Source of the DNA: Agromyces marinus
GTDB lineage: Bacteria > Actinomycetota > Actinomycetes > Actinomycetales > Microbacteriaceae
Assembly (NCBI RefSeq): GCF_021442325.1
Contig: NZ_CP087879.1
Coordinates: forward strand, 2,914,001 to 2,978,000
Length of the DNA stretch: 64,000 nucleotides
Direction: 5' to 3'
Both the position numbers and the translations under genes were made by a program. Under the pieces are notes generated by a model. It searched no databases, had not been told where the DNA came from, and saw only the letters and a list, made by a program, of their open reading frames with translations. Below are positions 43,282 to 51,798 of this stretch, piece after piece (positions within the stretch are counted from its first letter, which is position 1; each line of letters begins with the position of its first letter).

Positions 43282-44120
43282 CAGCGGGTCCTCCAGAGGA
43301 AGAACGGGCTCGTGGAGAAACGCGACTCGGGCACGTCGACGTGGTCGGCGGGCCGTCCCATCGCCGCGAGCGCGGCGACCGCGTTCAGGTACTGGTAGGT
43401 CATGCAGCCGGCCTCGGTCAGGCGGTCGAAGTCGCTGCAGACCCGGATGGCGCCCTCGAGGTCGCCGTCGCGCATCCACCCGGCCGCCGCGGCATCGAAC
43501 TCCGGGTCGGGCGACCCGGCGAAGGTGCGGGGCCCGCCGACGTCGTTGGCCATGTGCCCCGACGTGAGGATCCCGACGCGCGCATCGGAGTCCCAGGCCT
43601 CGATCGAGCGACGCAGGTGCTCGCCGAGCGCGACGAACCGGCGCACCGAGGGCACCGGCGGCATCGACGCGTTCGCGTGGATCGGCACGACGGGGATGTC
43701 GAGCTCGGGCCGCACGTACTGCAGCGGGATGACGAACGCGTGGTCGAGGCGCCACTCGAGGCTCACCGAGAAGTCGATCGCGTCGGGCTGCACGCTGCGG
43801 CCGGCGATCTGGTCGGCGAGTTCGCGATGCCCGGTGAGTTCGGCATACTCCATGCCGAAGGTGCGCACCTCGTTCTCCCACGTGCCGTGGTACGTGTCGG
43901 CCTTGCCGATCGCGAACGCGGGCGAATTGTCGTAGAAGAACTGCCGCACGTGGTCGGTGCCGATCACGACGAGCACGTCGATCTCATGCGAGGCGACCGC
44001 TTCGCGGATCCGGGCGAAGTTCGCCTGGATCGGCTTCAGGTCGTCGGGGACGGGGTCGGAGATCGCCCGCCACAGCAGCGGGTTGTGCGGCGTGACCGCC
44101 GCGAGCACGAGTTCAGCCAT
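43281..44120 (-). CDS. ligB: Extradiol ring-cleavage dioxygenase catalytic subunit, LigB-like
   Basis: This 279-residue type II extradiol dioxygenase would use non-haem Fe(II) to open a dihydroxylated aromatic or heteroaromatic ring. Probable iron ligands are His in TPHNPLLW (residue 12) and in GTDHVRQFFYD (near 56); the catalytic His is in TSGHMANDVGGP (near 185). The true substrate may be protocatechuate-like, gallate-like or a dihydroxypyridine and is not evident. It lies between an amidohydrolase and the LigA-like subunit. Confidence 0.9.
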   Translation of the reverse strand: MAELVLAAVTPHNPLLWRAISDPVPDDLKPIQANFARIREAVASHEIDVLVVIGTDHVRQFFYDNSPAFAIGKADTYHGTWENEVRTFGMEYAELTGHRELADQIAGRSVQPDAIDFSVSLEWRLDHAFVIPLQYVRPELDIPVVPIHANASMPPVPSVRRFVALGEHLRRSIEAWDSDARVGILTSGHMANDVGGPRTFAGSPDPEFDAAAAGWMRDGDLEGAIRVCSDFDRLTEAGCMTYQYLNAVAALAAMGRPADHVDVPESRFSTSPFFLWRTR

Positions 44121-44132
44121 CGAGTCCCCTCC

Positions 44133-44996
44133 TCAGATCCCGAACAGCCCGCGGGCGTTCTCGAGCAGGATCTTCCGCCGCGACTCGGGCTTGAAGGGCA
44201 GCTCGGCGAACTCGTCCATCCACCGGTCGGCGCTCATGACGGGCCAGTCGGAACCGAACAGGACCCGGTCGGTGATGAGCGAGTCGGCGTAGCGCACGAC
44301 CTCGGGCGGCAGGTACTTCGGCGCCCACCCGGACAGGTCGAGGTAGACGTTGGACTTGTGCCACACCATCGCGAGGTTCTCGAGATGCCACGGCCATGCC
44401 GGGTGCGCGCTGATGATCTTCAGCTCGGGCAGTTCCGCGGCGACGTCGTCGAGGTAGGGCACCGGCTTGGCGTACTCGAGCCGGTAGCCGCCGCCGCCGG
44501 GCGTGCCGGCGCCCGCGCCGGGGAAGCCCGCGTGGAACATGACGACCAGGCCGAGTTCCGCGCAGGTCTCCCAGATCGGCATGAACTTGCGGTCGTTGGC
44601 GAGGAACTTCTGTCGTGCGGGGTTCAGCTCGCCGACGCCCTTGATGCCGTACTCGCCGTGCATGCGGCGGATCTCCTCGATCGCCGCCTCGCCCTTCCAC
44701 GGGTCGATGCCCGCGAAGGGGATGAACACGTCGGGGTGGTCGACGGCCGCCTTGCCGATCAGGTCGTTCGGCGCGCCCTTGATGCCCGAGGTCGTCTCGG
44801 AGTCGGAGTTGACGATGACGGCCATCATCTTCCGGTCGCGGTACTGGTCGGCCTGCTCGGCGAAGCTCACCACCGGACGCTCGCGTCCGAAGTGCTTGGC
44901 CATCTGCTGGTGGCGCTTGCCCATCGCCGCGAGGAACTCCTCGGTCTGCGGGTGGGTGTGCACGTCGATCGCGACGAGGTCGTCGATGCGGCTCAT
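44133..44996 (-). CDS. Amidohydrolase-2 family protein (decarboxylase/hydrolase)
   Basis: This 287-residue TIM-barrel metal enzyme has His-x-His in AIDVHTHPQ (near 12), His in MFHAGFPG (near 160), ISAHPAWPW (near 205) and Asp in LFGSDWPVM (near 255). The family includes aromatic decarboxylases such as gamma-resorcylate decarboxylase and ring or lactone hydrolases. In this operon it could decarboxylate the aromatic ring before LigAB or hydrolyse the ring-opened product. The start overlaps the CoA-transferase stop by 4 nt. Confidence 0.87.
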   Translation of the reverse strand: MSRIDDLVAIDVHTHPQTEEFLAAMGKRHQQMAKHFGRERPVVSFAEQADQYRDRKMMAVIVNSDSETTSGIKGAPNDLIGKAAVDHPDVFIPFAGIDPWKGEAAIEEIRRMHGEYGIKGVGELNPARQKFLANDRKFMPIWETCAELGLVVMFHAGFPGAGAGTPGGGGYRLEYAKPVPYLDDVAAELPELKIISAHPAWPWHLENLAMVWHKSNVYLDLSGWAPKYLPPEVVRYADSLITDRVLFGSDWPVMSADRWMDEFAELPFKPESRRKILLENARGLFGI

Positions 44997-46207
44997 GCGC
45001 GGCTCCCTTCGGGTTCGGTGACGGATGCCGCGAGCGCGGCGAGCACGTCGGCGTCGGCTTCGCCGAGCAGCGGGGCGGCCCGCAGGGCCGGGCGGCCGCT
45101 GCCGTGGAACACGGTGCTGGGCGCGGGCACGCGCAGGGGTGCGCCGTCGGGCCCGGCGATCTCCTCGACGAGGCCCATCGAGGCGACCTGGGGGTCGTCG
45201 AACAGGTCGGCGACGGTGTTGAGCGGTCCGTGCGGGATGTCGTGCGCGACGAGCCGGTCGAGCCAGTGCTGCCGCGGCATCCGCTCGGTGGTCGCCTTGA
45301 GCTCGGCGTCGAGGTCGTCGTAGTTGCGCACGCGCGCCTCGCGCGTGGCGAAGCGGGGGTCGTCGGCGAGTTCGGGGCGTTCGAGCACGTCGAGCAGGCC
45401 GGTCCAGAACTTCTCGGGGACCGACATGTGCACGACGAACGCCTTGCCGTCGGAGCCGACGCACGCGTATGCCTGTGCGCGCCGCGGGCGCGAGTCGGGC
45501 CCGGCGACCTGCCCCGTCTCGAGGTAGGTCGATGCGGCCTCGGTGAGGAAGTCGATGAGCGAGCCGACCATCGAGACCTCGAGGTGCTCGCCCTCGCCGC
45601 CGCGCCCGGCGCGGGCGTGCAACGCGGCGAGGATCGCCTGGGCCGCCGACATGCCCGAGAGCAGGTCGGAGAACGCGGGCCCGAGCGGGCGGAGCGTGTC
45701 GGCGGGGACGACCTGGCTGTACATCGCGCCGACCGCGGAGATGACGGTGTCGTAGGCCGGGCGCGCGGCGTACGGCCCGGTCGCGCCGAAGCCCGTGATC
45801 GAGCAGCTGATGATGCGCGGGTTCAGCTCGCGGAGCGCGTCGGGCCCGAAGCCGAGTCGGGTCGCGACGCCGGGCCGGAAGTTCTCGATGAGCACGTCGG
45901 CGTCGCGTGCGAGCGCGTGCAGGGCGGCGAGCCCGTCGACGCTCTTGAGGTCGAGGGTGACGGCCCGCTTGCCGCGGTTGTACGCGGCGAACTGCGGGCT
46001 CATGGTGCCGCTGCCCTCCCACCGGCGCATGGGATCGCCGTCGGGCGACTCGACCTTGATCACCTCGGCGCCGAGGTCGGCGAGCAGCTTCGCCGCGTAC
46101 GGACCCGAGATGTACTGGCCGAGTTCGACGACGCGGATGCCCGCGAGCGGGCCCGCCGGTCCTGTTCCGGCCTGTGCACCCGCGTCGGGCGTGGGCTCCT
46201 GGTTCAT
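44993..46207 (-). CDS. CaiB/BaiF-type CoA-transferase
   Basis: This is a 404-residue class III CoA-transferase. The N-terminal VELGQYISGPYAAKLLADLGAEVIKVE, the catalytic Asp in PAFSDLLSG (near 170) and the GNP-like AYACVGSDGKAFVVH are typical. It would move CoA between carboxylic acids, making a CoA thioester of a pathway acid. It overlaps the OsmC-like gene upstream and the amidohydrolase downstream by 4 nt each. Confidence 0.9.
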   Translation of the reverse strand: MNQEPTPDAGAQAGTGPAGPLAGIRVVELGQYISGPYAAKLLADLGAEVIKVESPDGDPMRRWEGSGTMSPQFAAYNRGKRAVTLDLKSVDGLAALHALARDADVLIENFRPGVATRLGFGPDALRELNPRIISCSITGFGATGPYAARPAYDTVISAVGAMYSQVVPADTLRPLGPAFSDLLSGMSAAQAILAALHARAGRGGEGEHLEVSMVGSLIDFLTEAASTYLETGQVAGPDSRPRRAQAYACVGSDGKAFVVHMSVPEKFWTGLLDVLERPELADDPRFATREARVRNYDDLDAELKATTERMPRQHWLDRLVAHDIPHGPLNTVADLFDDPQVASMGLVEEIAGPDGAPLRVPAPSTVFHGSGRPALRAAPLLGEADADVLAALAASVTEPEGSRA

Positions 46208-46800
46208 CGGGTCTGCTCCTCTCGGTGCTCGTTCCTCAGATCGTCGGGCCGCGTGTCGAGCACCGTCCAGCCGCGCTGGACGAGCACGAGGTGCACGGGC
46301 ACGGCCCGGGCCACGAGCGCGCTCGTCGGGCATCGGCGGGCGGCCTCGTGCAGCAGCGTCACGGCCTGCTCCGGGGTCGCGTCGTCGTCGATGCGGACCT
46401 CGATCACGAACCACAGCGGGTGCGCGGGGGCGCCGTCGACGAGGTGCTCGCCGCGCAGGTCGAGGCACGTGCGGACCTCGGCGTCGAGCTCGCGCACGGC
46501 GACATCCGCCGCCGACCAGGTCTTGGCGACCCAGCCGAGCATGCAGAACGCGATCGAGCTGAGCAGGTACCGCATCGGGCTCGGGGCGGAATCGTGCCCG
46601 CCGCGTTCGGTCGACTCGTCGGAGCGGAACGCGTAGCTCGTGCCGTACTGCTCGAACTCCGACACGGAGGCGACGTCGCCCTCGAGTCTGGCCGCGACCC
46701 AGGGGCGCATGCGGGCGGATGCCGCATCCGCCCGGGTTCGCTCGGAGATGCGCTGCAGCGAGGCGCGCAGCCGCGGTCGGTCGATGAGGTCAGCGGACAT
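46204..46800 (-). CDS. OsmC-like family protein
   Basis: This 198-residue protein has the OsmC fold: SPMRYLLSSIAFCMLGW (first Cys on the long central helix, near 85) and RRCPTSALV (second Cys near 160), the pair used as peroxidatic and resolving cysteines in thiol-dependent hydroperoxide reductases. Inside a catabolic operon it may deal with peroxide or a reactive ring intermediate. It overlaps the alcohol dehydrogenase by 11 nt and the CoA-transferase by 4 nt. Confidence 0.82.
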   Translation of the reverse strand: MSADLIDRPRLRASLQRISERTRADAASARMRPWVAARLEGDVASVSEFEQYGTSYAFRSDESTERGGHDSAPSPMRYLLSSIAFCMLGWVAKTWSAADVAVRELDAEVRTCLDLRGEHLVDGAPAHPLWFVIEVRIDDDATPEQAVTLLHEAARRCPTSALVARAVPVHLVLVQRGWTVLDTRPDDLRNEHREEQTR

Positions 46801-47797
46801 CGATGATCACCTTCCCGGGTGTCGTCGTCGGGAACTCGCGGTACGCCCGGTGGACGGCGTCGAGCGGGTAGCGTGCGCCGATGCGCGGCACGACCACGCC
46901 CGCCCGCACGAGGTCGATCGCGCGGCGCACCTGGGCCAGGTCGGCGCTCGCGACGCCGATCAGGCGCTTGCGCGAGAGGTAGAAGTCGCGGGCGTCGATG
47001 GTCAGGCGCGTGTCGACGGATGCCGAGCAGAACGCTGCCCGGCCGCCCCAGTCGAGTGCCGCGACCGCCTGGCCGAGGAGGGCCGCGCTGCCCGACACGT
47101 CGACGGCGGCGTCGAACCGGTCACCCGCGTCGAGCGCGGCGGCGAGGTCGGCCGAGGGCCCGGTCACGACGACGCGGACCCCGTCGGGTGCGTCGGCGAG
47201 CGGATGCCGCGTCGCGGCGGTCACCTCGGCGCCGAGGTGCACGGCGTACTCGATCGCGGCGCGCCCCAGCACGCCGCCCGCGCCGGTGACCAGGAGGCGA
47301 TCACCGGCGCGGACGCCGGCGGCGTCGATCGCGTTGACGACGATGGGGAGGCTGTGCACCGCGGCGGTGGCGGTCGCAGCGGTGAGCCCGGAGCGTTCGA
47401 AGGCGACGACTGCCGGGACCGTGACGTACTCGGCGGCGCCGCCGTCGCGGTGGACGCCGACGACGCGCTGGCTCGGGCAGGTCGACTCGCGCCCTGCAGC
47501 GCAGGCGTCGCAACGGCCGCAGGGGATGTTCGGCTTGACCACGACGTGCTGGCCGATGCGCGCGGCGTCGACGCCCTCGCCGACGCCGACGATCTCGCCG
47601 GCCGGGTCGATGCCGAGCACGCGGGGCAGCTTGGCCGCGGCCCCGGGCCCGTGCCCGGCGATGACGTTGAGGTCGAGCTGGTTGACGCCGACGGTCTCGA
47701 CGCGGATGACCACCTCGCCCGCGGCAGGTTCGGGGGCGTCGACGTGCGCGAGCTCGAGTCCGTCGAGGCCGTGGGCCTGGAGGAGGGCTGCGCGCAC
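46790..47797 (-). CDS. Zinc-dependent medium-chain alcohol dehydrogenase
   Basis: This 335-residue NAD(P)-dependent MDR enzyme has the structural zinc lobe CGRCDACAAGRESTC (near 93-107), the Rossmann motif VTGAGGVLGRAA (near 155) and the ending GKVIIDVR. The catalytic zinc site is atypical: the usual first Cys at about residue 40 appears as Asn-Gln (VGVNQLDLNV), as in quinone-oxidoreductase-like members. GTG 47797 is the first start of the operon, about 41 nt from an operator/promoter. Confidence 0.86.
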   Translation of the reverse strand: MRAALLQAHGLDGLELAHVDAPEPAAGEVVIRVETVGVNQLDLNVIAGHGPGAAAKLPRVLGIDPAGEIVGVGEGVDAARIGQHVVVKPNIPCGRCDACAAGRESTCPSQRVVGVHRDGGAAEYVTVPAVVAFERSGLTAATATAAVHSLPIVVNAIDAAGVRAGDRLLVTGAGGVLGRAAIEYAVHLGAEVTAATRHPLADAPDGVRVVVTGPSADLAAALDAGDRFDAAVDVSGSAALLGQAVAALDWGGRAAFCSASVDTRLTIDARDFYLSRKRLIGVASADLAQVRRAIDLVRAGVVVPRIGARYPLDAVHRAYREFPTTTPGKVIIDVR

Positions 47798-47837
47798 GGT
47801 TCGTCTCGCTTCCGGTCAGGGCGGCATCCGTTGCCGC

Positions 47838-47856
47838 TTTGGATACCGTATCCAAA
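47838..47856. promoter_or_regulatory. Operator 1, palindrome over the minus-strand -10
   Basis: TTTGGATACCGTATCCAAA is a perfect 9-1-9 palindrome. On the minus strand its centre contains -10 TACGGT (47845-47850) with a -35-like TGGACG 18 nt upstream (47869-47874). It would control the alcohol dehydrogenase to ligA operon. The regulator is not in this gap. Confidence 0.8.
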
Positions 47857-47955
47857 AATCACCCGGTTCGTCCAGATGCGATCAGGACTTCATGGACTCC
47901 ATGGTGCCCCTGTTCGAGCCCGATCCTCCGGAAACCCATGGACAGCGGCATCCAT

Positions 47956-47974
47956 ATTGGATACGGTATCCACC
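47956..47974. promoter_or_regulatory. Operator 2, palindrome over the plus-strand -10
   Basis: ATTGGATACGGTATCCACC carries the same core GGATAC-N-GTATCC. On the plus strand it contains -10 TACGGT (47962-47967) with -35 TGGACA (47939-47944) exactly 17 nt upstream, driving the binding-protein gene at 48043. It matches operator 1 at 15 of 19 positions. Confidence 0.78.
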
Positions 47975-48042
47975 AATTCGCGAGAGGCTCCGCTCATCGC
48001 GGGGCGCCGATCGCGAGTCAACCCGCTGAGAAATGGAGAGTC

Positions 48043-49122
48043 ATGCGCAGATCCATCCCCCGCTCCGGCCTCACCGTCGCGGCCGGCCTCGCAGTGTTCG
48101 CACTGCTGACCGGTTGTGCCGCGAGTGACCCCGCAGCAGAGACAGGCCCCGTCGAGATCGCCGACGGCGAACCCGGCGACGCCGAGGACTCCGAGATCAC
48201 CGTCGCGATCCCCTTCCCCGACGTCACGATGTACTCGATGTACGTCCTCGCCACCGACCTCGGCTACTACGAGGAGGAGGGACTCACCGTCGAGGTGATC
48301 ACCGCCGACAACGTGACCGCGGCCGTGGCATCCGGCAGCGCCGACGTCGGCGTCGAATCGACCGGCACCGTCATCGAGGCGGTCCGCGGCGGCGTCGAGG
48401 TCGACCTCATCTCCGGCCACTACTGCCGGCAGAACTTCGACTTCGCCGTCCAGCCGGACATCGAGTCCGTCGAAGACCTCGCAGGCAGCTCGATCGTGCT
48501 CGCCGGAACCCCCGGCGACCCGGCCGAGTTCCAGCGGGCCCGCGTGCTCGCCGAGGAGGGCTGGGACCTCGAGGGCGTCGACGTCGAGATCGTCTACCCC
48601 GGCCCCGGCTCCGAATCCTGGACCGAGTTCTTCGTGAACGACCGCATCACGCTGCAGCCCTTCTACGGCGACGACCGCCCCGCGCTCGAGGAGCACGGAG
48701 CCGAGATCCCCGTCGAGGCGCTGCGGAACTGGGCCAACGACGTCATGGTCGCGGGCAGCGGCTACGTGCAGGAGAACCCGAACACCCTCGTCCGGTTCCT
48801 GCGCGCGACGCTCAAGGCCGTCGACTTCATGACCGCACCCGCACCCGGCGAGTTCCCCGAGAACGCCGACGAGGTGCTCGACATCTACGAGGCGAACGAT
48901 TTCGACGTCGAAGCGCTCCGCGGCTCCGACAGCCCGTGGGTGCTCGACGGTCACCTCGCGTGCCAGAACCTCTACTTCGACACCGAGGCCTGGGACACGA
49001 CGGTCGAGACGCAGAGCCTCGAGCCCATCGAGTTCGACGAGTCGCAGCTGGTCTACCTCGAGAAGGCCCAGGAGCTCCTCGGCCTCGACAACGCCGGACC
49101 GGAGACGCTCCCCTACCCCTGA
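48043..49122 (+). CDS. NMT1/SsuA-type lipoprotein binding protein
   Basis: This 359-residue extracellular binding protein has a signal with lipobox LLTGCAAS (Cys near 26) and an NMT1-like fold: ITVAIPFPDVTMYSMYVLATDLGYYEEEGL. GGAGA precedes ATG 48043; longer frames start inside the operator. No permease follows on this strand, but two permeases and an ATPase of the matching family lie at 50129-52631 and share its operator type, so it very likely feeds that importer. The ligand is unknown. Confidence 0.88.
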   Translation: MRRSIPRSGLTVAAGLAVFALLTGCAASDPAAETGPVEIADGEPGDAEDSEITVAIPFPDVTMYSMYVLATDLGYYEEEGLTVEVITADNVTAAVASGSADVGVESTGTVIEAVRGGVEVDLISGHYCRQNFDFAVQPDIESVEDLAGSSIVLAGTPGDPAEFQRARVLAEEGWDLEGVDVEIVYPGPGSESWTEFFVNDRITLQPFYGDDRPALEEHGAEIPVEALRNWANDVMVAGSGYVQENPNTLVRFLRATLKAVDFMTAPAPGEFPENADEVLDIYEANDFDVEALRGSDSPWVLDGHLACQNLYFDTEAWDTTVETQSLEPIEFDESQLVYLEKAQELLGLDNAGPETLPYP

Positions 49123-49140
49123 TGGGCGTAGCCTGAACAG

Positions 49141-49186
49141 CACGAAGGGCCCCCGCCGCAGCGCATGACGGCGGGGGCCCTTCGTG
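49141..49186. terminator. Terminator after binding-protein gene
   Basis: CACGAAGGGCCCCCGCCG (49141-49158) pairs perfectly with 49169-49186 around a 10-nt loop. It begins 18 nt after the stop codon. The 18-bp stem is one of the strongest in the window; a T-run is absent. Confidence 0.8.
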
Positions 49187-49271
49187 TGCCGGCGTGAGCG
49201 GCGGACGCGAGCGGGTACCAGCACCGGGACCCATCCATCCCTGGGCCCTGCGGGGCTGCTAGGTTCCGACC

Positions 49272-49595
49272 ATGGCGGACTCGGAAGTGGCGCAGGCGAA
49301 GGCCTCGCGAAGCATCATGTGGCTGGGCATCGTGCTCGGCCTCGCCCCGGTGTGGTTGTTCGCGATCGCCGCGTTCGCGGGCCCTGGGCCGGCCAGCGCG
49401 GTGCTGACGTTCGCCGTCCCGGTACTGGCCGCCACCGCCGGAACGGTGTGGGCGTGGGTCCGGCTGCGCCGCGCCGGCGCGACCGGGCGCGCCCGGACCG
49501 TCGCGATCGTCGGGATCGTCGCCGGGCTGCTCGGATACGCGGCGTGGGGGTACCTGGTCAGCCTCGGCATCCGATTCGGCGACGGCCCCCTCTGA
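49272..49595 (+). CDS. Small membrane protein of unknown function
   Basis: This 107-residue protein has about three membrane helices (residues about 14-35, 41-62 and 77-97) with a basic loop RLRRAGATGRAR. I recognise no family beyond a DUF4190-like look. TAGGTT (49260-49265) ends 6 nt before the ATG, so it is a separate leaderless unit sitting between the two arms of the catabolic cluster. Confidence 0.75.
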   Translation: MADSEVAQAKASRSIMWLGIVLGLAPVWLFAIAAFAGPGPASAVLTFAVPVLAATAGTVWAWVRLRRAGATGRARTVAIVGIVAGLLGYAAWGYLVSLGIRFGDGPL

Positions 49596-49621
49596 CCCCG
49601 CGGCCGCGCCGGCACGCGGAA

Positions 49622-49658
49622 GCCGGCCCCCGTCATCGCGCATGAGACGGGGGCCGGC
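49622..49658. terminator. Bidirectional terminator hairpin
   Basis: GCCGGCCCCCGTC (49622-49634) pairs with GACGGGGGCCGGC (49646-49658). It lies between the convergent membrane-protein gene and the ridA-like gene and can end both. Confidence 0.75.
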
Positions 49659-49684
49659 GGTCTGTTGGACGAGCGGATGCCGCG

Positions 49685-50119
49685 TCAGCCGCTGCGCGCC
49701 GCGGCAGGCTCCGCGGCATCCGTTCGCGACGGCACCGCGGCGATCGCCTCGATCTCGAACCGGTACTCGGGGCCGGCGAAGCCGGCCACCTGAACGAGGG
49801 TCGACACCGGGAAGTCGTGCGTGAAGTAGCGCCCGCGGATCTCGCGGATGTCGTCGCGCACGAGCCGGAAGTCGTCGCGGACGAACACGTTCACCTTGAC
49901 GACGTCCGCGGGCGTGGCGCCCGCGGCCTCCAGCACCCGCGCCAGGTTCGCGAACGCGAGTTCGACCTGTTCGCGCGTGTCCGTCGGCATCGAGCCGTCG
50001 GGGCGCATGCCGATGATCCCGCTGACGAACACGAGGTCGCCGCCCGAGACCCGGATGGCCTGGCTGAAGTCCGCCGTCGGCGGATACACCCCGACGGGCT
50101 CCACGATCTGCTTGTGCAT
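49685..50119 (-). CDS. RidA/YjgF-family protein
   Basis: This 144-residue trimeric-type protein has SQAIRVSGGDLVFVSG, VVKVNVFVRDDF and, near the end, EYRFEIEAIAAV, where many RidA proteins keep a Glu. The catalytic Arg of imine deaminases (RxxVxV) is here VVKVNVFVRD, with Lys at that place, so it may not be a classical enamine deaminase. RutC of the uracil Rut pathway is from this family. It is the last gene of the operon running from 56040. Confidence 0.88.
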   Translation of the reverse strand: MHKQIVEPVGVYPPTADFSQAIRVSGGDLVFVSGIIGMRPDGSMPTDTREQVELAFANLARVLEAAGATPADVVKVNVFVRDDFRLVRDDIREIRGRYFTHDFPVSTLVQVAGFAGPEYRFEIEAIAAVPSRTDAAEPAAARSG

Positions 50120-50128
50120 GCCGACCCC

Positions 50129-50968
50129 CTACGACGCCCCGGCGATCTTGCGATCGTCGTACCAGGGTGCGAGCCGGCGCCGCAGCGCGGAGATCAGCCA
50201 CAGCGTCAGGTTCGCGATGATCACCATGACGATCACCATGGCGATCGCCTCGGCCATCATGAACTGGTACGCCGCGAACTCCAGCAGGTGCCCGAGGCCG
50301 CCCGTGCCGCCCAGGAACTCGCCGAGCACCTCGCCCGTGAACCCCAGCGCTGCGCCGCGCTGGATGCCGGAGAGGCTGTACGGCAGGGTCGCCGGGAAGA
50401 TGACCTTCCAGCCGAGCGCGATCCCGTTCACGCCGAACACGCGGCCGGCGTTGACGAGCGACGGGCTGACCGTCACCGCGCCCTCCATCGTGTTCAGGAT
50501 GATCGGGAACACCGCGAGCAGGAACACGAGCGCGATCTTCGACTCGTTGCCGAGCCCGAGGACGAGGATGAACAGCGGCGCGAGCGCGACCTTCGGCGTC
50601 GAGTACAGCAGCCACAGGAACGGCGCGACCGTGAAGCGCAGCACGGGCGACCAGCCGACAGCGAGGCCGACGACCACGCCGACGACGATCGCCATCGAGA
50701 GTCCGACGAGCACGTTGCCCATGCTGAACGCGAACGCGGCCCAGAACTCCGGCTCGACGATGAGCCGGACGAACGCCACGATGATCTCGGTCGGCGGCGG
50801 AAGGAACGCGGCGGGCACCAGTTCCAGCCAGCTGACCGCCGCCTCCCAGATGAGGAGGATTCCGAGGACCACGGCCAGGAGGAGCCAGCCCCACTTGGCC
50901 TCGTCCGAGCGGACGACGCGGCGCGGGCGGACGATGCGATTCGTCCCGGTTGCAGAGGTGACGCTCAT
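50129..50968 (-). CDS. ABC importer permease (second catabolic cluster)
   Basis: This 279-residue permease of the nitrate/sulfonate/taurine type has six membrane helices and the EAA loop (NAGRVFGVNGIALGWKVIFP, about 165-185). The ATG overlaps the upstream permease stop by 4 nt. It works with the permease at 50965, the ATPase at 51795 and most likely the binding protein at 48043. Confidence 0.9.
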   Translation of the reverse strand: MSVTSATGTNRIVRPRRVVRSDEAKWGWLLLAVVLGILLIWEAAVSWLELVPAAFLPPPTEIIVAFVRLIVEPEFWAAFAFSMGNVLVGLSMAIVVGVVVGLAVGWSPVLRFTVAPFLWLLYSTPKVALAPLFILVLGLGNESKIALVFLLAVFPIILNTMEGAVTVSPSLVNAGRVFGVNGIALGWKVIFPATLPYSLSGIQRGAALGFTGEVLGEFLGGTGGLGHLLEFAAYQFMMAEAIAMVIVMVIIANLTLWLISALRRRLAPWYDDRKIAGAS

Positions 50969-51798
50969 CGGCGGCCCTTCCTCGTCCACGGTGCGACCCA
51001 TCGCTCGACGAGGGTCACGACCTGGGTCATCCCGACGCTCCAGACGACCACGACCGCGATCGCGGCGAACGCCTGGTCGGTCTGGTAGGTGTTGGCGGCC
51101 CTGATGATCAGGGCGCCCATTCCGGACGACGATCCGGCGAGTTCGGCGACGACCATGCCGATCGTGGCGAGCACGACCGCCTGTCGAAGTCCGGCGAACA
51201 GGAACGGAACGGTCGAGGGCAGGTACACCGAGCTGTACAGCTGCATGCGGTTCGCGCCGTAGACCCGTCCCGCGCGGATGATCGACGGGTTCGCCGTGCG
51301 CATCCCGGCCGCGACGTTGAGCAGGATCGGGAAGATCGCGCTGATCGTCACGAGGAAGATGACCGGTCCGATGCCGAACCCGAACCACGCCTTCGCGAGC
51401 GGCTGGTAGGCGATGGCGGGCGTGGCGTAGATCGTCCAGGCGATCGGGCCGACGATGCGGTCCACCGCGAGCACGCTGCCCATCAGCAGTCCGACGGGGA
51501 TGCCGACCACGACCGCGATCGAGAAGCCCGTCAGCCACGCCTGGATCGAGATGCCCAGGTTGGCGGCGAGCGCGCCCGACTGCACGAGTTCGACGAACCC
51601 CTGCGCGATCGCCGACGGCGGCGGGAAGAACACGGGGTTGATCCAGCCCAGCACCCCGACGATCAGCTGCCACAGTGCGAGCATCACGACGACCTCGCCG
51701 GCCAGGACGAGCGCCTTGCCGCGGGCGCTCAGCCCGGCCAGCCACGCCCCGATGCCGGTGCGGCCGAGGTTCGGCCCCGAGGCGAGGAAGGCACTCAC
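50965..51798 (-). CDS. ABC importer permease (second catabolic cluster)
   Basis: This 277-residue permease has six membrane segments and the EAA loop RAGRVYGANRMQLYSSVYLP (about 175-195). The GTG start overlaps the ATPase stop (GTGA), and the end overlaps the next permease. The short loops and the FFPPPSAIAQGF segment after the first helix are usual for this family. Confidence 0.9.
   Translation of the reverse strand: MSAFLASGPNLGRTGIGAWLAGLSARGKALVLAGEVVVMLALWQLIVGVLGWINPVFFPPPSAIAQGFVELVQSGALAANLGISIQAWLTGFSIAVVVGIPVGLLMGSVLAVDRIVGPIAWTIYATPAIAYQPLAKAWFGFGIGPVIFLVTISAIFPILLNVAAGMRTANPSIIRAGRVYGANRMQLYSSVYLPSTVPFLFAGLRQAVVLATIGMVVAELAGSSSGMGALIIRAANTYQTDQAFAAIAVVVVWSVGMTQVVTLVERWVAPWTRKGRR

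Noticed and set aside
48025-48030. CTGAGA just before the NMT1-type binding-protein gene, as in TPP riboswitches
   Set aside because: The other conserved TPP elements (ACCTGATC-like and GCCAGCG-like segments) are missing and only 12 nt remain before the ATG.
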